Shown here piece by piece: positions 32,048-40,597 of a stretch of 64,000 nucleotides of DNA. Under the pieces are notes generated by a model, which was not told the DNA's origin, did no database searches, and saw only the letters and a program-made list of their open reading frames with translations. Source of the DNA: Pseudooceanicola nanhaiensis DSM 18065 (GTDB taxonomy: Bacteria > Pseudomonadota > Alphaproteobacteria > Rhodobacterales > Rhodobacteraceae). The first letter of the stretch is position 1. The number at the start of each line of letters is the position of its first letter. The stretch spans positions 868,001 through 932,000 of the forward strand of contig NZ_JHZF01000013.1 in the NCBI RefSeq assembly GCF_000688295.1. The letters are read 5' to 3'. Both the position numbers and the translations under genes were made by a program.

Positions 32048-33463
32048 ATGAACGAGCACCCGCTTTGGAAATTTGTCGAGGACTCGCAGGACCGGTTCCG
32101 CGCCCTGAGCGACCGGGTCTGGGCCACGCCGGAAACCTGCTATGCCGAGACGGCCTCGGTCGCCGCGCATGTGGAGGAACTGACCCACCAAGGGTTCCGC
32201 GTGCAGGAGAACCTCGCCGGGATCGCGACCGCGGTGATGGGCGAGGCGGGCGAGGGCGGGCCGGTCATCGCCTTCCTGGGCGAATTCGACGCGCTGGCGG
32301 GGCTGAGCCAGAAGGCCGACGTGCCCGAGCAGAGCCCGCTTGAAGAGGGGGCGAACGGCCATGGCTGCGGGCACAACCTGCTGGGCTCGGCCGCGATGCT
32401 GGCCGCAACGGCGGTGAAGAACTGGCTCGAGCAGACCGGCACCCCGGGCCGCGTCCGCTATTACGGCTGCCCGGCGGAGGAGGGCGGCGCCGCCAAGGCC
32501 TTCATGGTGCGCGAGGGCGCCTTCGACGATGTCGACATCGCGATCACCTGGCATCCGGGCGACATGCCCAACGTGGTGCGGGGCAGCTCGCTCGCCAATG
32601 CACGTGTCGATTTCACATTCGCGGGCCGCGCGGCCCATGCGGCGGGTGCGCCGCATCTGGGGCGCAGCGCGCTGGACGCGGTCGAGCTGATGAGCGTCGG
32701 CATCAACTACATGCGCGAGCACATGCCCGACGAGGCCCGGATCCATTATGCGATCATCGACGGGGGCGGGATCTCTCCGAACGTGGTGCAGGCCCATGCC
32801 AAGGTCCGCTACGTCGTGCGCGCCGCCACGGCGCCCGAGATGCTGACCCTGCTGGAGCGGGTCCGCAAGGTCGCCGCCGGCGCCGCGCTGATGACCGAGA
32901 CGCAGGTCACCGACAAGGTGCTCGCCGCCGTGTCGAACCTCGTCTACAACGCCCCGCTGGGCGAGGCGATGCGGCGCAATCTCGAACAGCTCGGCCCGCC
33001 GCCGTTCTCGGACACCGACCGCGCCTATGCCGCCCGCTTCCAGGCCACGCTGTCCGAAGAGGACATCCGCGCCGCCTACCGCGCGATCGGGCTGGAGGAA
33101 GACGGCCGCCGGCCGCTGGCCGATTTCCTCGTGCCCGCGGACGCGCCGGTGATGCCGATGGGCGGCTCGACCGACGTGGCCGACGTGAGCTGGGTGGTGC
33201 CCACGGTGCAGTTCTGGGGGGCGAACCACGCGATCGGCACGCAGCTGCACAGCTGGCAGGCCACCGCGCAGGGCAAGAGCCAGCCGGCGATCACCGGCAT
33301 GTTCCACGCGGCCCGAGTGATGGCCGCGACCGGCGCCGACGCCATGCTCGACCCGGACCTGCGGGAGCGCGCCAAGGCGGACCTCGCGCGCCGCGTGGGC
33401 CCGGAGGGCTATGTCAGCCCGCTGCCCGAAAACGCCGTGCCGCCGGTCGCCGAGATGGCCTGA
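32048..33463 (+). CDS. M20 amidohydrolase, AbgB-like
   Basis: A 471-aa metal-dependent amidohydrolase of peptidase family M20D. Metal-ligand regions are NGHGCGHNLLG, PAEEGGAAK and ITWHPGDMPN, and the dimerisation lid domain contains GRAAHAAGAPHLGRSALDAVELM. Size and sequence resemble AbgB, the p-aminobenzoyl-glutamate hydrolase subunit. No AbgA or AbgT is nearby, so it may cleave another N-acyl amino acid. The ATG at 32048 begins the conserved N-terminal helix. It has no signal peptide, so it is cytosolic. Confidence 0.85.
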   Translation: MNEHPLWKFVEDSQDRFRALSDRVWATPETCYAETASVAAHVEELTHQGFRVQENLAGIATAVMGEAGEGGPVIAFLGEFDALAGLSQKADVPEQSPLEEGANGHGCGHNLLGSAAMLAATAVKNWLEQTGTPGRVRYYGCPAEEGGAAKAFMVREGAFDDVDIAITWHPGDMPNVVRGSSLANARVDFTFAGRAAHAAGAPHLGRSALDAVELMSVGINYMREHMPDEARIHYAIIDGGGISPNVVQAHAKVRYVVRAATAPEMLTLLERVRKVAAGAALMTETQVTDKVLAAVSNLVYNAPLGEAMRRNLEQLGPPPFSDTDRAYAARFQATLSEEDIRAAYRAIGLEEDGRRPLADFLVPADAPVMPMGGSTDVADVSWVVPTVQFWGANHAIGTQLHSWQATAQGKSQPAITGMFHAARVMAATGADAMLDPDLRERAKADLARRVGPEGYVSPLPENAVPPVAEMA

Positions 33464-33469
33464 ACCCGC

Positions 33470-33492
33470 GGGCGCTCCTGCGGGCGGCGCCC
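33470..33492. terminator. GC hairpin downstream of the amidohydrolase
   Basis: GGGCGC (33470-33475) and GCGCCC (33487-33492) form a 6-bp stem shortly after the M20 stop, in the 129-bp gap before the DapA-family gene. It may be a weak terminator. No T-run follows. Confidence 0.3.
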
Positions 33493-33592
33493 CTCCCGCC
33501 GTCTCCCGGGGTTGCGGCCCGCGGGTGTCCCCCCGATAGTGCCGACGGGGCCGCGGTCCGGCCCCGGCGATACAGACAGGGGAGGAGAGCCC

Positions 33593-34483
33593 GTGACCGA
33601 CATCCGCGACCTGAGGGGCGTCGTCCCCTATCTTCCCACGCCGCTCACGCCCGGGGGCGAGGTCGATGCGGAGGCGCTGAAACGGCTCTGCGATCACCTG
33701 ATCGCGGCGGGCGTGCACGGGCTGACCCCGCTCGGATCGACCGGTGAATTCGCCTATCTCGATTTCGCCGCGAAGGAACGGGTCGTCGCCGCCACGGTCG
33801 AGGCCGCGGCCGGCCGCGTGCCGGTGATCGCCGGGGTCGCGGCGACGACGATCCGGGACGGCGTGGCGCAGGCGAACCGCTGGGCCGAGCTCGGGGCGGA
33901 CGGCATCCTCGCGGTGATGGAGGCCTATTTCCCCGTGCCGGACGCGGGCGTCATCGCGTATTTCACCGCCATCGCGGATGCGACGGACCGGCCCGTGACG
34001 CTTTACACCAACCCGAATTTCCAGCGCTCCGACCTCACGCTCGACGCGATCGACGCGCTGTCGCACCACCCCAACATCCTGTTCGTGAAGGACGCCTCGA
34101 CCAACACCGGGCGTCTCCTGTCGATCCTGAACCGGACCGAGGGGCGGATCGGCGTCTTTGCCGCCTCCTCGCATATCACCACCGCGGTGATGCTGATCGG
34201 CGGGCGCGGCTGGCTGGCCGGGCCGTCCTGCATCATCCCGCGCCAGAGCGTGCGGCTGTTCGAGCTCTGCGAGGCCGGGAAATGGGACGAGGCGATGACC
34301 CTGCAACGGGAGCTCTGGGCCGTGAACCAGGTGTTCGCGCGGTTCAACCTTGCCGGGGCGGTGAAGGCAGGTCTGCGGCTTCAGGGGTTCGACTGCGGCG
34401 ATCCCGCGCCGCCCCAGCCCGCGCTGACGGCAGAGCAGGTCGCGGCCGTCCGCAAGGTGCTCGAGAAGGTCGGCGCGCTGTAA
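33593..34483 (+). CDS. Dihydrodipicolinate synthase/N-acetylneuraminate lyase-family protein
   Basis: A 296-aa TIM-barrel aldolase or dehydratase. The GSTGE pyruvate-carboxylate motif is at PLGSTGEF, the catalytic Tyr is Tyr138 in TLYTNPN, and the Schiff-base Lys is Lys166 in LFVKDAS. GTG at 33593 is preceded by GGGGAGGAG. The family covers lysine-biosynthesis DapA, KDG aldolase, L-2-keto-3-deoxyarabonate dehydratase and sialic acid lyase. The nearby sugar-acid genes favour a catabolic 2-keto-3-deoxy acid role over lysine synthesis, but this is not certain. Confidence 0.83.
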   Translation: MTDIRDLRGVVPYLPTPLTPGGEVDAEALKRLCDHLIAAGVHGLTPLGSTGEFAYLDFAAKERVVAATVEAAAGRVPVIAGVAATTIRDGVAQANRWAELGADGILAVMEAYFPVPDAGVIAYFTAIADATDRPVTLYTNPNFQRSDLTLDAIDALSHHPNILFVKDASTNTGRLLSILNRTEGRIGVFAASSHITTAVMLIGGRGWLAGPSCIIPRQSVRLFELCEAGKWDEAMTLQRELWAVNQVFARFNLAGAVKAGLRLQGFDCGDPAPPQPALTAEQVAAVRKVLEKVGAL

Positions 34484-34599
34484 CCGGGCCACAGAGGACC
34501 ATGCGCACCCGGATGTGACCGGCAGGGGCTTTTGCAAGGGCCGCGAACCTGCGTAAATCGGCGCAACGGTTCCGTGTCACCAAGCCCGGGTTGGGTCGC

Positions 34600-35736
34600 A
34601 TGTCGTCTTCGCAGAATGCCACAGGTCGCATCGCGCTGGTGCTTCAGGGCGGCGGTGCGCGCGGCGCCTACCACGTCGGCGCGATCAAGGCGCTGGCCGA
34701 GATCGCCGGGCCCGGCCGCTCGCCCTTCCAGATCATCTGCGGCGCCTCGGTCGGCGCGATCAATGCCTCGGCCGTCGCCGTCGCCTCGACCGATTTCCGC
34801 GCCGGGGCCGAGCACCTCGAGGAGCTCTGGCGCGGCCTCGACTCGAGCGCGATCTTCGACACCCGCGCGCTGCCGCTGATCGCCACCGGCGCCCGCTGGG
34901 CGATGACCCCGGTGCTTGGGCCCTTCGGCGTCCGCACCACCGGCGGGATCCTCGATTACGCGCCGCTCGACCGGCTGCTGCAGCGCGAGTTCAGCCAGGC
35001 GCGGCTGCGGCATGCCATCACCTCGGGCGCGCTGCACGCGATCTGCATCACGGCGACCAGCTACACCGAGGGCATCTCGGTCACCTTCTTCCAGGGCATC
35101 GACGAGATCGCCGACTGGGAACGCGCCCGCCGCCGGGGCGCACGCGTCGCGCTTGGTCCGCAGCACCTGCTGGCCTCGGCCGCGCTGCCCTTCGCCTTCG
35201 ATCCGGTGCGCCTGGACGGCGGTTTCTTCGGCGACGGGGCGCTGCGGCTGAGCTCTCCGCTCTCGCCCGCGATCCATACGGGGGCGGACCGGATCCTCGT
35301 CATCACCACGCGCGACGGCATCCCGGACCGCCCCGACACGCCCAAGGCGAGCCCCAGCCTCGGCGCGATGGCGGGCCATGCGCTGGACATCCTGTTCAAC
35401 GACAACCTCGAGGCGGATTACGAACGGCTCACCCGGATCAACCAGACGGTGTCGCTGCTGTCGCCCGAGGCGCGCGGGCAGACGCCGCTGAAGGAGGTCG
35501 AGGCGTTGATGCTGCGCCCGTCCAAGGATGTCCGGACCATCGCGAAAGCGCTCTCGGCCGATCTGCCGCGCGTTCTGCGGGTCATGGTGCGCGGATTGGG
35601 CGGGGCCGAGGGGGACGGCCAGATCGAAAGCTACATGATGTTCGAGCCCGCCTATATCGCGCGGCTGATCGACCTCGGCCATGCCGACACGATGGCGCGC
35701 GAGGCCGAGATCCGCGGCTTCTTCGGCCTCGGCTGA
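34600..35736 (+). CDS. Patatin-like phospholipase
   Basis: A 378-aa patatin-family lipid acyl hydrolase. The oxyanion loop is LQGGGARGAYHVG (about residues 14-26), the nucleophile Ser is in GASVG, and the catalytic Asp is in DGGFFGDGA. The C-terminal third (from about residue 250) is a helical extension found in bacterial patatins with a DUF3734-type tail. There is no signal peptide, so it probably acts on cytosolic or membrane lipids. ATG at 34600 is preferred over TTG at 34591. It lies directly upstream of the YeiH-like gene. Confidence 0.87.
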   Translation: MSSSQNATGRIALVLQGGGARGAYHVGAIKALAEIAGPGRSPFQIICGASVGAINASAVAVASTDFRAGAEHLEELWRGLDSSAIFDTRALPLIATGARWAMTPVLGPFGVRTTGGILDYAPLDRLLQREFSQARLRHAITSGALHAICITATSYTEGISVTFFQGIDEIADWERARRRGARVALGPQHLLASAALPFAFDPVRLDGGFFGDGALRLSSPLSPAIHTGADRILVITTRDGIPDRPDTPKASPSLGAMAGHALDILFNDNLEADYERLTRINQTVSLLSPEARGQTPLKEVEALMLRPSKDVRTIAKALSADLPRVLRVMVRGLGGAEGDGQIESYMMFEPAYIARLIDLGHADTMAREAEIRGFFGLG

Positions 35737-35955
35737 GACGGGCTGACAATCCGCGCCGCGCGGGGTAGCCCTTGGGGGACAGCCTGGAACGGGGACGGGA
35801 CCATAGCGGAGCACGACGAAGACCGGCAGCCCGGCGCCACGGCGCGCGCCGCGCGGCTGCGGGACGCCGGCGCGGCGCTTCTGCCGGGGCTGGCGATCTG
35901 CCTGATCGTCGCGGCCGCGGCGCGGTTCCTGTCGGAACATTACGGCGCGCCGCAG

Positions 35956-36831
35956 ATGCTGTTTGCCCTGCTGCTTGGCATGGCGCTGCATTTCCTCGTG
36001 GAGGACCCGCGCTGCCAGCCCGGCATCGACTTCGCCGCGCGCACCGCGCTGCGGCTCGGCGTGGGGCTGCTCGGCGCGCGGATCACCTTCGACGAGGTCT
36101 GGGGACTTGGCCTTGGCGCGGTGGCCTGGATCGCGGCGGGCGTGGTGCTGACGATCCTGGTCGGTCTGCTCGCGGGACGCACCGGCCCGATGGGCGCGCG
36201 CTTCGGGGTGCTGTCCGGCGGGGCGGTCGCGATCTGCGGCGCCTCCGCGGCGATGGCGCTGGCCGCGGTGCTGCCCCGCGACCGCACGTCGGAGCGGGAC
36301 ACGATCCTCGTGGTCGTCTCGGTCACGGCGCTCTCGACCCTCGCGATGGTGCTCTACCCGATGGTGGTGGCCGTGTTCGGGCTGACCGACCACGAGACGG
36401 GGATCTTCCTCGGCGCCACGATCCACGATGTCGCGCAGGTGGTGGGCGCGGGCTATTCCGTCTCGCCCGAGGCCGGCGACACTGCCACCATCGCCAAGCT
36501 GTTCCGGGTCGCGATGCTGATGCCCGTGGTGCTGTGCATCGGTCTCGTCTTCCGCGGCGGTGGCGGGGCGGGGGCGGCGCCGCTGCCGCTTTTCGTGCTG
36601 GGCTTCGCGGCGCTCGTGGTGGTGAATTCCGCCGGGCTGGTGCCCGGGGCGGTGGCCGCGGGACTATCGGCGGTCTCGGGCTGGTGCCTCGTCACCGCCA
36701 TCGCGGCGCTCGGGATCAAGACCTCGCTCAAGGCCCTGACCGAGGTGGGCGCCGCGCCGCTGGTGATGATGGTGGGCGAGACGCTGTTCCTCGCGCTCTG
36801 GATCGGCGCGGGGCTCTGGCTGGGCATCTGA
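35956..36831 (+). CDS. YeiH-family putative sulfate exporter (start probably further upstream)
   Basis: A polytopic inner-membrane protein of the YeiH/Cons_hypoth698 family. Landmarks are RTALRLGVGLLGARIT, LSGGAVAICGASAAMALAA and GATIHDVAQVVGAGYSVS. From the first ATG it has 291 aa, short for a family that is usually near 340. The frame is open upstream to 35737 and encodes a clear first hydrophobic segment (LLPGLAICLIVAAAARFLSEHYG). No ATG, GTG or TTG exists there; candidates are ATA at 35803 (342 aa) or CTG at 35857. The real protein is therefore probably longer than this interval. Transport function is inferred for the whole family. Confidence 0.82.
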   Translation: MLFALLLGMALHFLVEDPRCQPGIDFAARTALRLGVGLLGARITFDEVWGLGLGAVAWIAAGVVLTILVGLLAGRTGPMGARFGVLSGGAVAICGASAAMALAAVLPRDRTSERDTILVVVSVTALSTLAMVLYPMVVAVFGLTDHETGIFLGATIHDVAQVVGAGYSVSPEAGDTATIAKLFRVAMLMPVVLCIGLVFRGGGGAGAAPLPLFVLGFAALVVVNSAGLVPGAVAAGLSAVSGWCLVTAIAALGIKTSLKALTEVGAAPLVMMVGETLFLALWIGAGLWLGI

Positions 36832-36891
36832 TCGCATTGCGGCCCCGGCCCGGCGGGCTACATTCGCCACAGCTTTCCCGGAGACGCCCAC

Positions 36892-37335
36892 ATGCTCACG
36901 ATCGGCACGCTCGCCCGCCGGACCGGCACCAAGGTCCAGACCATCCGCTACTACGAGCAGATCGGGCTGATGCCCGAACCCGGCCGCAGCGAGGGCGGGC
37001 AGAGGCGCTATGCGGAAGAGGAGCTCGATCGGCTGGCCTTCATCCGCCATTCCCGGCAGCTGGGCTTCCCGCTCGAGGCGATCCGCGAGCTTCTGGACCT
37101 TTCCGAACATCCGGCGCGCCCCTGCTTCGAGGCCGACGCCATCGCCGCCCGCCAGCTGAAGGCGGTCGAGCGCAAGATCGCCCGCCTGCAGGCGCTGCAA
37201 TCCGAACTCTCCCGCATGGTCGCGGAATGTCATGGCGGCGCGGCGTCGCGCTGCCGGGTGCTGGAGGTCCTGAAGGACCATTCCGAATGCCTGACCGAGC
37301 ACGCCCAGGCGGAGGGGGTGGCGGAAAGGGCTTGA
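36892..37335 (+). CDS. MerR-family heavy-metal regulator (CadR/PbrR-like)
   Basis: A 147-aa MerR regulator. The N-terminal HTH is IGTLARRTGTKVQTIRYYE, followed by the long dimerisation helix. Metal-site cysteines are Cys78 (HPARPCF), Cys113 and Cys121 (ECHGGAASRC). This pattern matches the CadR/PbrR group, which senses Cd, Pb or Zn, and not copper-type CueR. It lies immediately upstream of a CDF exporter whose promoter overlaps its stop codon and contains a MerR-type palindrome in a long spacer. It likely activates that exporter when metal is bound. Confidence 0.88.
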   Translation: MLTIGTLARRTGTKVQTIRYYEQIGLMPEPGRSEGGQRRYAEEELDRLAFIRHSRQLGFPLEAIRELLDLSEHPARPCFEADAIAARQLKAVERKIARLQALQSELSRMVAECHGGAASRCRVLEVLKDHSECLTEHAQAEGVAERA

Positions 37336-37362
37336 AGCTACAGCCGCTGTAGCAATTACACA
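37332..37362 (+). promoter_or_regulatory. MerR-type promoter/operator of the CDF exporter
   Basis: A -35 hexamer TTGAAG (37332-37337) and a -10-like TACACA (37357-37362) are 19 bp apart, the long spacer typical of MerR-activated promoters. Between them is a perfect 17-bp dyad, GCTACAGC-C-GCTGTAGC (37337-37353). The -35 overlaps the stop codon of the merR-type gene. Confidence 0.75.
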
Positions 37363-37391
37363 GGCTCTCGAAACGATTCGAGGACGAACCC

Positions 37392-38321
37392 ATGCCCCAT
37401 GACCATCACGGTCACGCCCATCTCGACCCCGCGAGCGGTGACCGCCGCGTGGCCGTCGCCATCTGGGCCAACGCGCTGCTGACCGTCGCGCAGGTGGTGG
37501 GCGGGCTGCTTTCGGGCAGCCTCGCGCTGATCGCGGACGCGCTGCACAACCTGTCCGACATGGCCTCGCTGGTGATCGCCTTCGCGGCGCGCAAGATCGC
37601 GCGGCGGCCGGCGGACCGGCGGATGACCTTCGGCTACGGGCGGATCGAGATCGTCGCGGCGCTGATCAACTACACCACGCTGATCGTCGTGGGCCTCTAC
37701 CTCGTCTACGAGGGGGGCATGCGCCTGATCGACCCGCCCGAGGTCGGCGGCTGGACCGTGGTGATCGTGGGCGGCATCGCGCTGGCGGTGGACGCGCTGA
37801 CCGCCGCGCTCACGTGGTCGATGCAGAAGGGGAGCGCGAACATCCGGGCGCTCTTCCTGCACAACCTGTCGGACGCGCTTGCCTCGGTCGCGGTGGTCGT
37901 CGGCGGCGCGCTGATCCTGCTCTACGACTGGCGGCTGGTGGACCCGCTCGTGACCATCGGCATCGCGCTCTACATCCTCTGGATGGCGGCGTCCGAGATC
38001 GGCGGCCCGATCCGCACGCTGATGCTGGGCAGTCCGCCGGACGTCGATGCCGACGCGCTGATCGCCACCGTGCTCGGGGTCGAGGGCGTCGCCGAGCTGC
38101 ACCATGTCCACCTCTGGCAGATGCAGGAGCACGAGGCCGGGCTGGACACGCACGTGGTGCTGGACGCGGCGGGCTGGACCCGGCTGGAAGAGGTGAAGGC
38201 CGAGATCAAGCGCGTGATCGCCGAGCGCTTCGGCATCGAACATTCCACGCTGGAATTCGAACGCGCGGGCGCGCAATGCGATGCGGAGCTCTTCGGGCAC
38301 GGCCATGCGCATTCGCATTGA
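37392..38321 (+). CDS. Cation diffusion facilitator (CzcD/ZitB-like) metal exporter
   Basis: A 309-aa CDF transporter with six TM segments and a C-terminal cytosolic domain. The transport site uses two HxxxD motifs, ADALHNLSD in TM2 and FLHNLSDA in TM5. The termini are His-rich (HDHHGHAH and HGHAHSH). It would export Zn2+, Cd2+ or Co2+ in exchange for protons. Expression is probably switched on by the adjacent CadR/PbrR-like regulator through the palindromic promoter directly upstream. Confidence 0.92.
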   Translation: MPHDHHGHAHLDPASGDRRVAVAIWANALLTVAQVVGGLLSGSLALIADALHNLSDMASLVIAFAARKIARRPADRRMTFGYGRIEIVAALINYTTLIVVGLYLVYEGGMRLIDPPEVGGWTVVIVGGIALAVDALTAALTWSMQKGSANIRALFLHNLSDALASVAVVVGGALILLYDWRLVDPLVTIGIALYILWMAASEIGGPIRTLMLGSPPDVDADALIATVLGVEGVAELHHVHLWQMQEHEAGLDTHVVLDAAGWTRLEEVKAEIKRVIAERFGIEHSTLEFERAGAQCDAELFGHGHAHSH

Positions 38322-38329
38322 CCGGGGGC

Positions 38330-38355
38330 GGCCGGGCCCGGGCTCGGGCCCGGCC
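38330..38355. terminator. GC-rich hairpin downstream of the CDF gene
   Basis: An 11-bp stem (38330-38340 / 38345-38355) with core GCCGGGCCCG and loop GGCT, 8 nt after the CDF stop. It is in the convergent gap before hmuR and there is no T-run. Confidence 0.5.
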
Positions 38356-38387
38356 CGGATCTGCCGGATCGGCCGAGGTGCGGGGCG

Positions 38388-38413
38388 CCGGGGCGGGGAC
38401 GATCCCGCCCCGG
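38388..38413. terminator. GC-rich hairpin downstream of hmuR
   Basis: CCGGGGCGGG (38388-38397) and CCCGCCCCGG (38404-38413) form a 10-bp stem with a 6-nt loop, 6 nt from the hmuR stop. With the neighbouring hairpin it separates two convergent transcripts. Confidence 0.5.
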
Positions 38414-38419
38414 GCATGC

Positions 38420-40384
38420 TCAGAACACCGTGGTCAACGTGACCTTCACGTTGCGCCCCGGCGCAGGCCGGGTGGCGAGGTGCGGCGTGTAATCGAGGTC
38501 CAGCAGGTTCTCGACGCCGAGCCGCAGCTCCGTCCCGCGCAGGACGCCCGCCTCGGGGCGGTAGGTGGCGCGCAGGTTGTGCACGATGGCGCTGTCGCTG
38601 GGGCTGGCCGAGCGGGTCATCTCGGCATCCGCCACGACCTCCCAGCTCAGGTCCAGCTCTTCGCCCCATTTCCGCCCGAGCGTCAGGCGCAGCTGGTCGG
38701 CGGGCACGCCTTCCCAGTCGCTGGCGACCCCGGCGGCATAGCCCGTGCCCCGCGCCACGTTCGCGTTGAGGTCCACGTAATAGCCCGAGGCCAGCGAATA
38801 GGCCGCCTCGAGTTCGAGCCCCTTCAGGTCCACCGCGTCGCGCCCGGAATAGGAGGTCACGTCCCGCACCTCGGTCACGTAGCCCACGAACTTCAGCGCC
38901 AGCGCGTCGCCCTCGGCCATCAGGTCGGCCCCGTCATAGGCAAAGCCCGCCTCGTAGTTCATCGCGGTTTCGGGCCGGGTCATGTAGGCCGGGGTGCCGA
39001 GATCGTCGATGATCGGCAGGTTCTCGTTGTACCAGACCCCGCCCAGCACCGCGAAGCCGCTCGCGCCGAATTCGTACCGCGCCGAGACGCCGCCCATCAG
39101 GGCCGTGTTGTCATAGGTCCCGTAGCCGCTGCCGCCGATCTCCTGGGTTTCGAACCGCAGCTCGGGCGTGACGGTCAGGCCGTTGCGGAAATCGAGCGTG
39201 TCCGCGAAGAAGAGCGCCACGCGCTCGTCCGTCCCGCCCGGTGCGGAATCCGCGTCCAGCCGCTCGCGCTGCAGGTATTCCACCCCGAAGCGCATCGCGT
39301 GATCCACCGCGCCGGTGGTCAGGTGGCCGGTGTTCTTCGCGGTCAGCTTGGTGGTCTGGTAGCGGTGATCGGCATTGACGGTCGGGAAGCCGCCCGGAGG
39401 CGCCACCGGCGATGAGCCGGGGACGTAGTCCTGCTCGATCCGCTGGTCGGAATAGGACAGCTCGAGCCGGAGGTTGACGAAGTCGTTCTCCGGGCTGTCG
39501 TAATCGTAGCGCAGCACCGCGGTCTTGTCGTCGGTCGCGCGGTCCACGTTGCCGAAGATGCCGCCGCTGGTCCCGAAGGTGTCGTAGGGCACATCCCTGT
39601 CATCGGTCTGCGTGTGCGAGAGCAGCAGGCTCACCGCGTGCTCGTCGCTTTCGCCGAAGGTCAGGCGACCGTTCACCAGCCAGGACGGCAGCTCGTAGCC
39701 GTTCTCGGACCGCGGGTTGCCCGCGCCGTCGTCCTGCGGGTCCTCGGTGCGGTAGGTGTAATTGCCCAGCACCTCGAGGTTGCCGCGCTGGAAGGCCGCC
39801 GTGGTGGACGAGGCGATCCCGTCGCCGTTGGTCGAGAATTGCAGCGTCTCGCGCAGCTTGAACGCGTCCTCGCCCATCGTCAGGTCAGAGGCGTGGATCG
39901 GTTCCAGGAGCAGCAGCCCGCCGAAATAGCCCGAGCCGTATTCGAACGTCCCGCCCATGCCACGCTTCACCACCGCCTCGCGGTAGAGCAGCGGATCGGT
40001 GAAGAGCTGGGTGCCGATCCGGTAGAGCTCCTCCGAGCCCTTGGTCGCCCCACCGACCATGATCCCCACCTTCTGATCGGTGCCGTAGGTGCCCGTGGCG
40101 CCGAAGCCGCGGATGTTGATGCCCGAGCCGACGGGCGAGCCGCCGTTCACCAGGTTCACGCCCGGCGCGCTGTCGACGAGCTCGGCGATGGTGCCGGCCT
40201 GGCGGTCGGCGATCTCCTCGGCGTCGACCACCGTTTCCGAGGTCGCTTCGCCGGTCTGCACGGCGCGTTTGCTGTCCACCGAGATGGCGTCGAGCTGAAT
40301 CACCTCCTGCGCCGCGGCCGCGTGGCACAGGAAGGTCGCGGCGCCGCACATCAGCAGCGCACGCGTATGAAGGCGTGTCGTCAT
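38420..40384 (-). CDS. hmuR: TonB-dependent outer-membrane receptor, haem-type (HmuR)
   Basis: A 654-aa outer-membrane receptor. The signal peptide ends at about residue 25 (HAAAAQE). A TonB-box-like IQLDAISV follows, then the plug domain (ETVVDAEEIADRQAGTIAELVDSAPGVNLV, GINIRGFG, KRGMGGTFEYGSG, given as regions). The beta-barrel ends in the consensus aromatic TTVF. It is divergent from the hmuSTUV operon, which identifies the ligand as haem. I did not pin the conserved barrel His to a residue number. Transport energy must come from TonB-ExbBD encoded elsewhere. Confidence 0.88.
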   Translation of the reverse strand: MTTRLHTRALLMCGAATFLCHAAAAQEVIQLDAISVDSKRAVQTGEATSETVVDAEEIADRQAGTIAELVDSAPGVNLVNGGSPVGSGINIRGFGATGTYGTDQKVGIMVGGATKGSEELYRIGTQLFTDPLLYREAVVKRGMGGTFEYGSGYFGGLLLLEPIHASDLTMGEDAFKLRETLQFSTNGDGIASSTTAAFQRGNLEVLGNYTYRTEDPQDDGAGNPRSENGYELPSWLVNGRLTFGESDEHAVSLLLSHTQTDDRDVPYDTFGTSGGIFGNVDRATDDKTAVLRYDYDSPENDFVNLRLELSYSDQRIEQDYVPGSSPVAPPGGFPTVNADHRYQTTKLTAKNTGHLTTGAVDHAMRFGVEYLQRERLDADSAPGGTDERVALFFADTLDFRNGLTVTPELRFETQEIGGSGYGTYDNTALMGGVSARYEFGASGFAVLGGVWYNENLPIIDDLGTPAYMTRPETAMNYEAGFAYDGADLMAEGDALALKFVGYVTEVRDVTSYSGRDAVDLKGLELEAAYSLASGYYVDLNANVARGTGYAAGVASDWEGVPADQLRLTLGRKWGEELDLSWEVVADAEMTRSASPSDSAIVHNLRATYRPEAGVLRGTELRLGVENLLDLDYTPHLATRPAPGRNVKVTLTTVF

Positions 40385-40448
40385 TGGTCATCCCCCTGGA
40401 ATGGTATCGGGTCGTCGCTGGCCAAGGGGCTGGCATTTTTCGGAAAAC

Positions 40449-40468
40449 CCGCCGGTGGTCACTGGCGG
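40449..40468. promoter_or_regulatory. Palindrome in the hmuR/hmuS divergent region
   Basis: CCGCCGGTG (40449-40457) and CACTGGCGG (40460-40468) form a near-perfect 20-bp dyad with one mismatch per arm and a 2-nt centre. An AT-rich stretch suited to promoters follows (40471-40510). No recognisable Fur or Irr box was found by eye. The dyad could be an operator or a leader hairpin. Confidence 0.35.
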
Positions 40469-40597
40469 TGGTTGCATTCCCTATTTTGGTCGAGTAATTT
40501 TGTCAAGAATGGGTGCGGCGATGTCGCGGCCCCCTGCCAGCCGCATCCGCAGGCCAGCTGTCCCCCCGACATGAAGAAGACAGCAAAGGACCGCGTC

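Noticed and set aside
40571-40597. Upstream ATG for hmuS at 40571
   Set aside because: It is preceded by a C-run with no ribosome-binding site, whereas the ATG at 40598 has AGGA at proper spacing.
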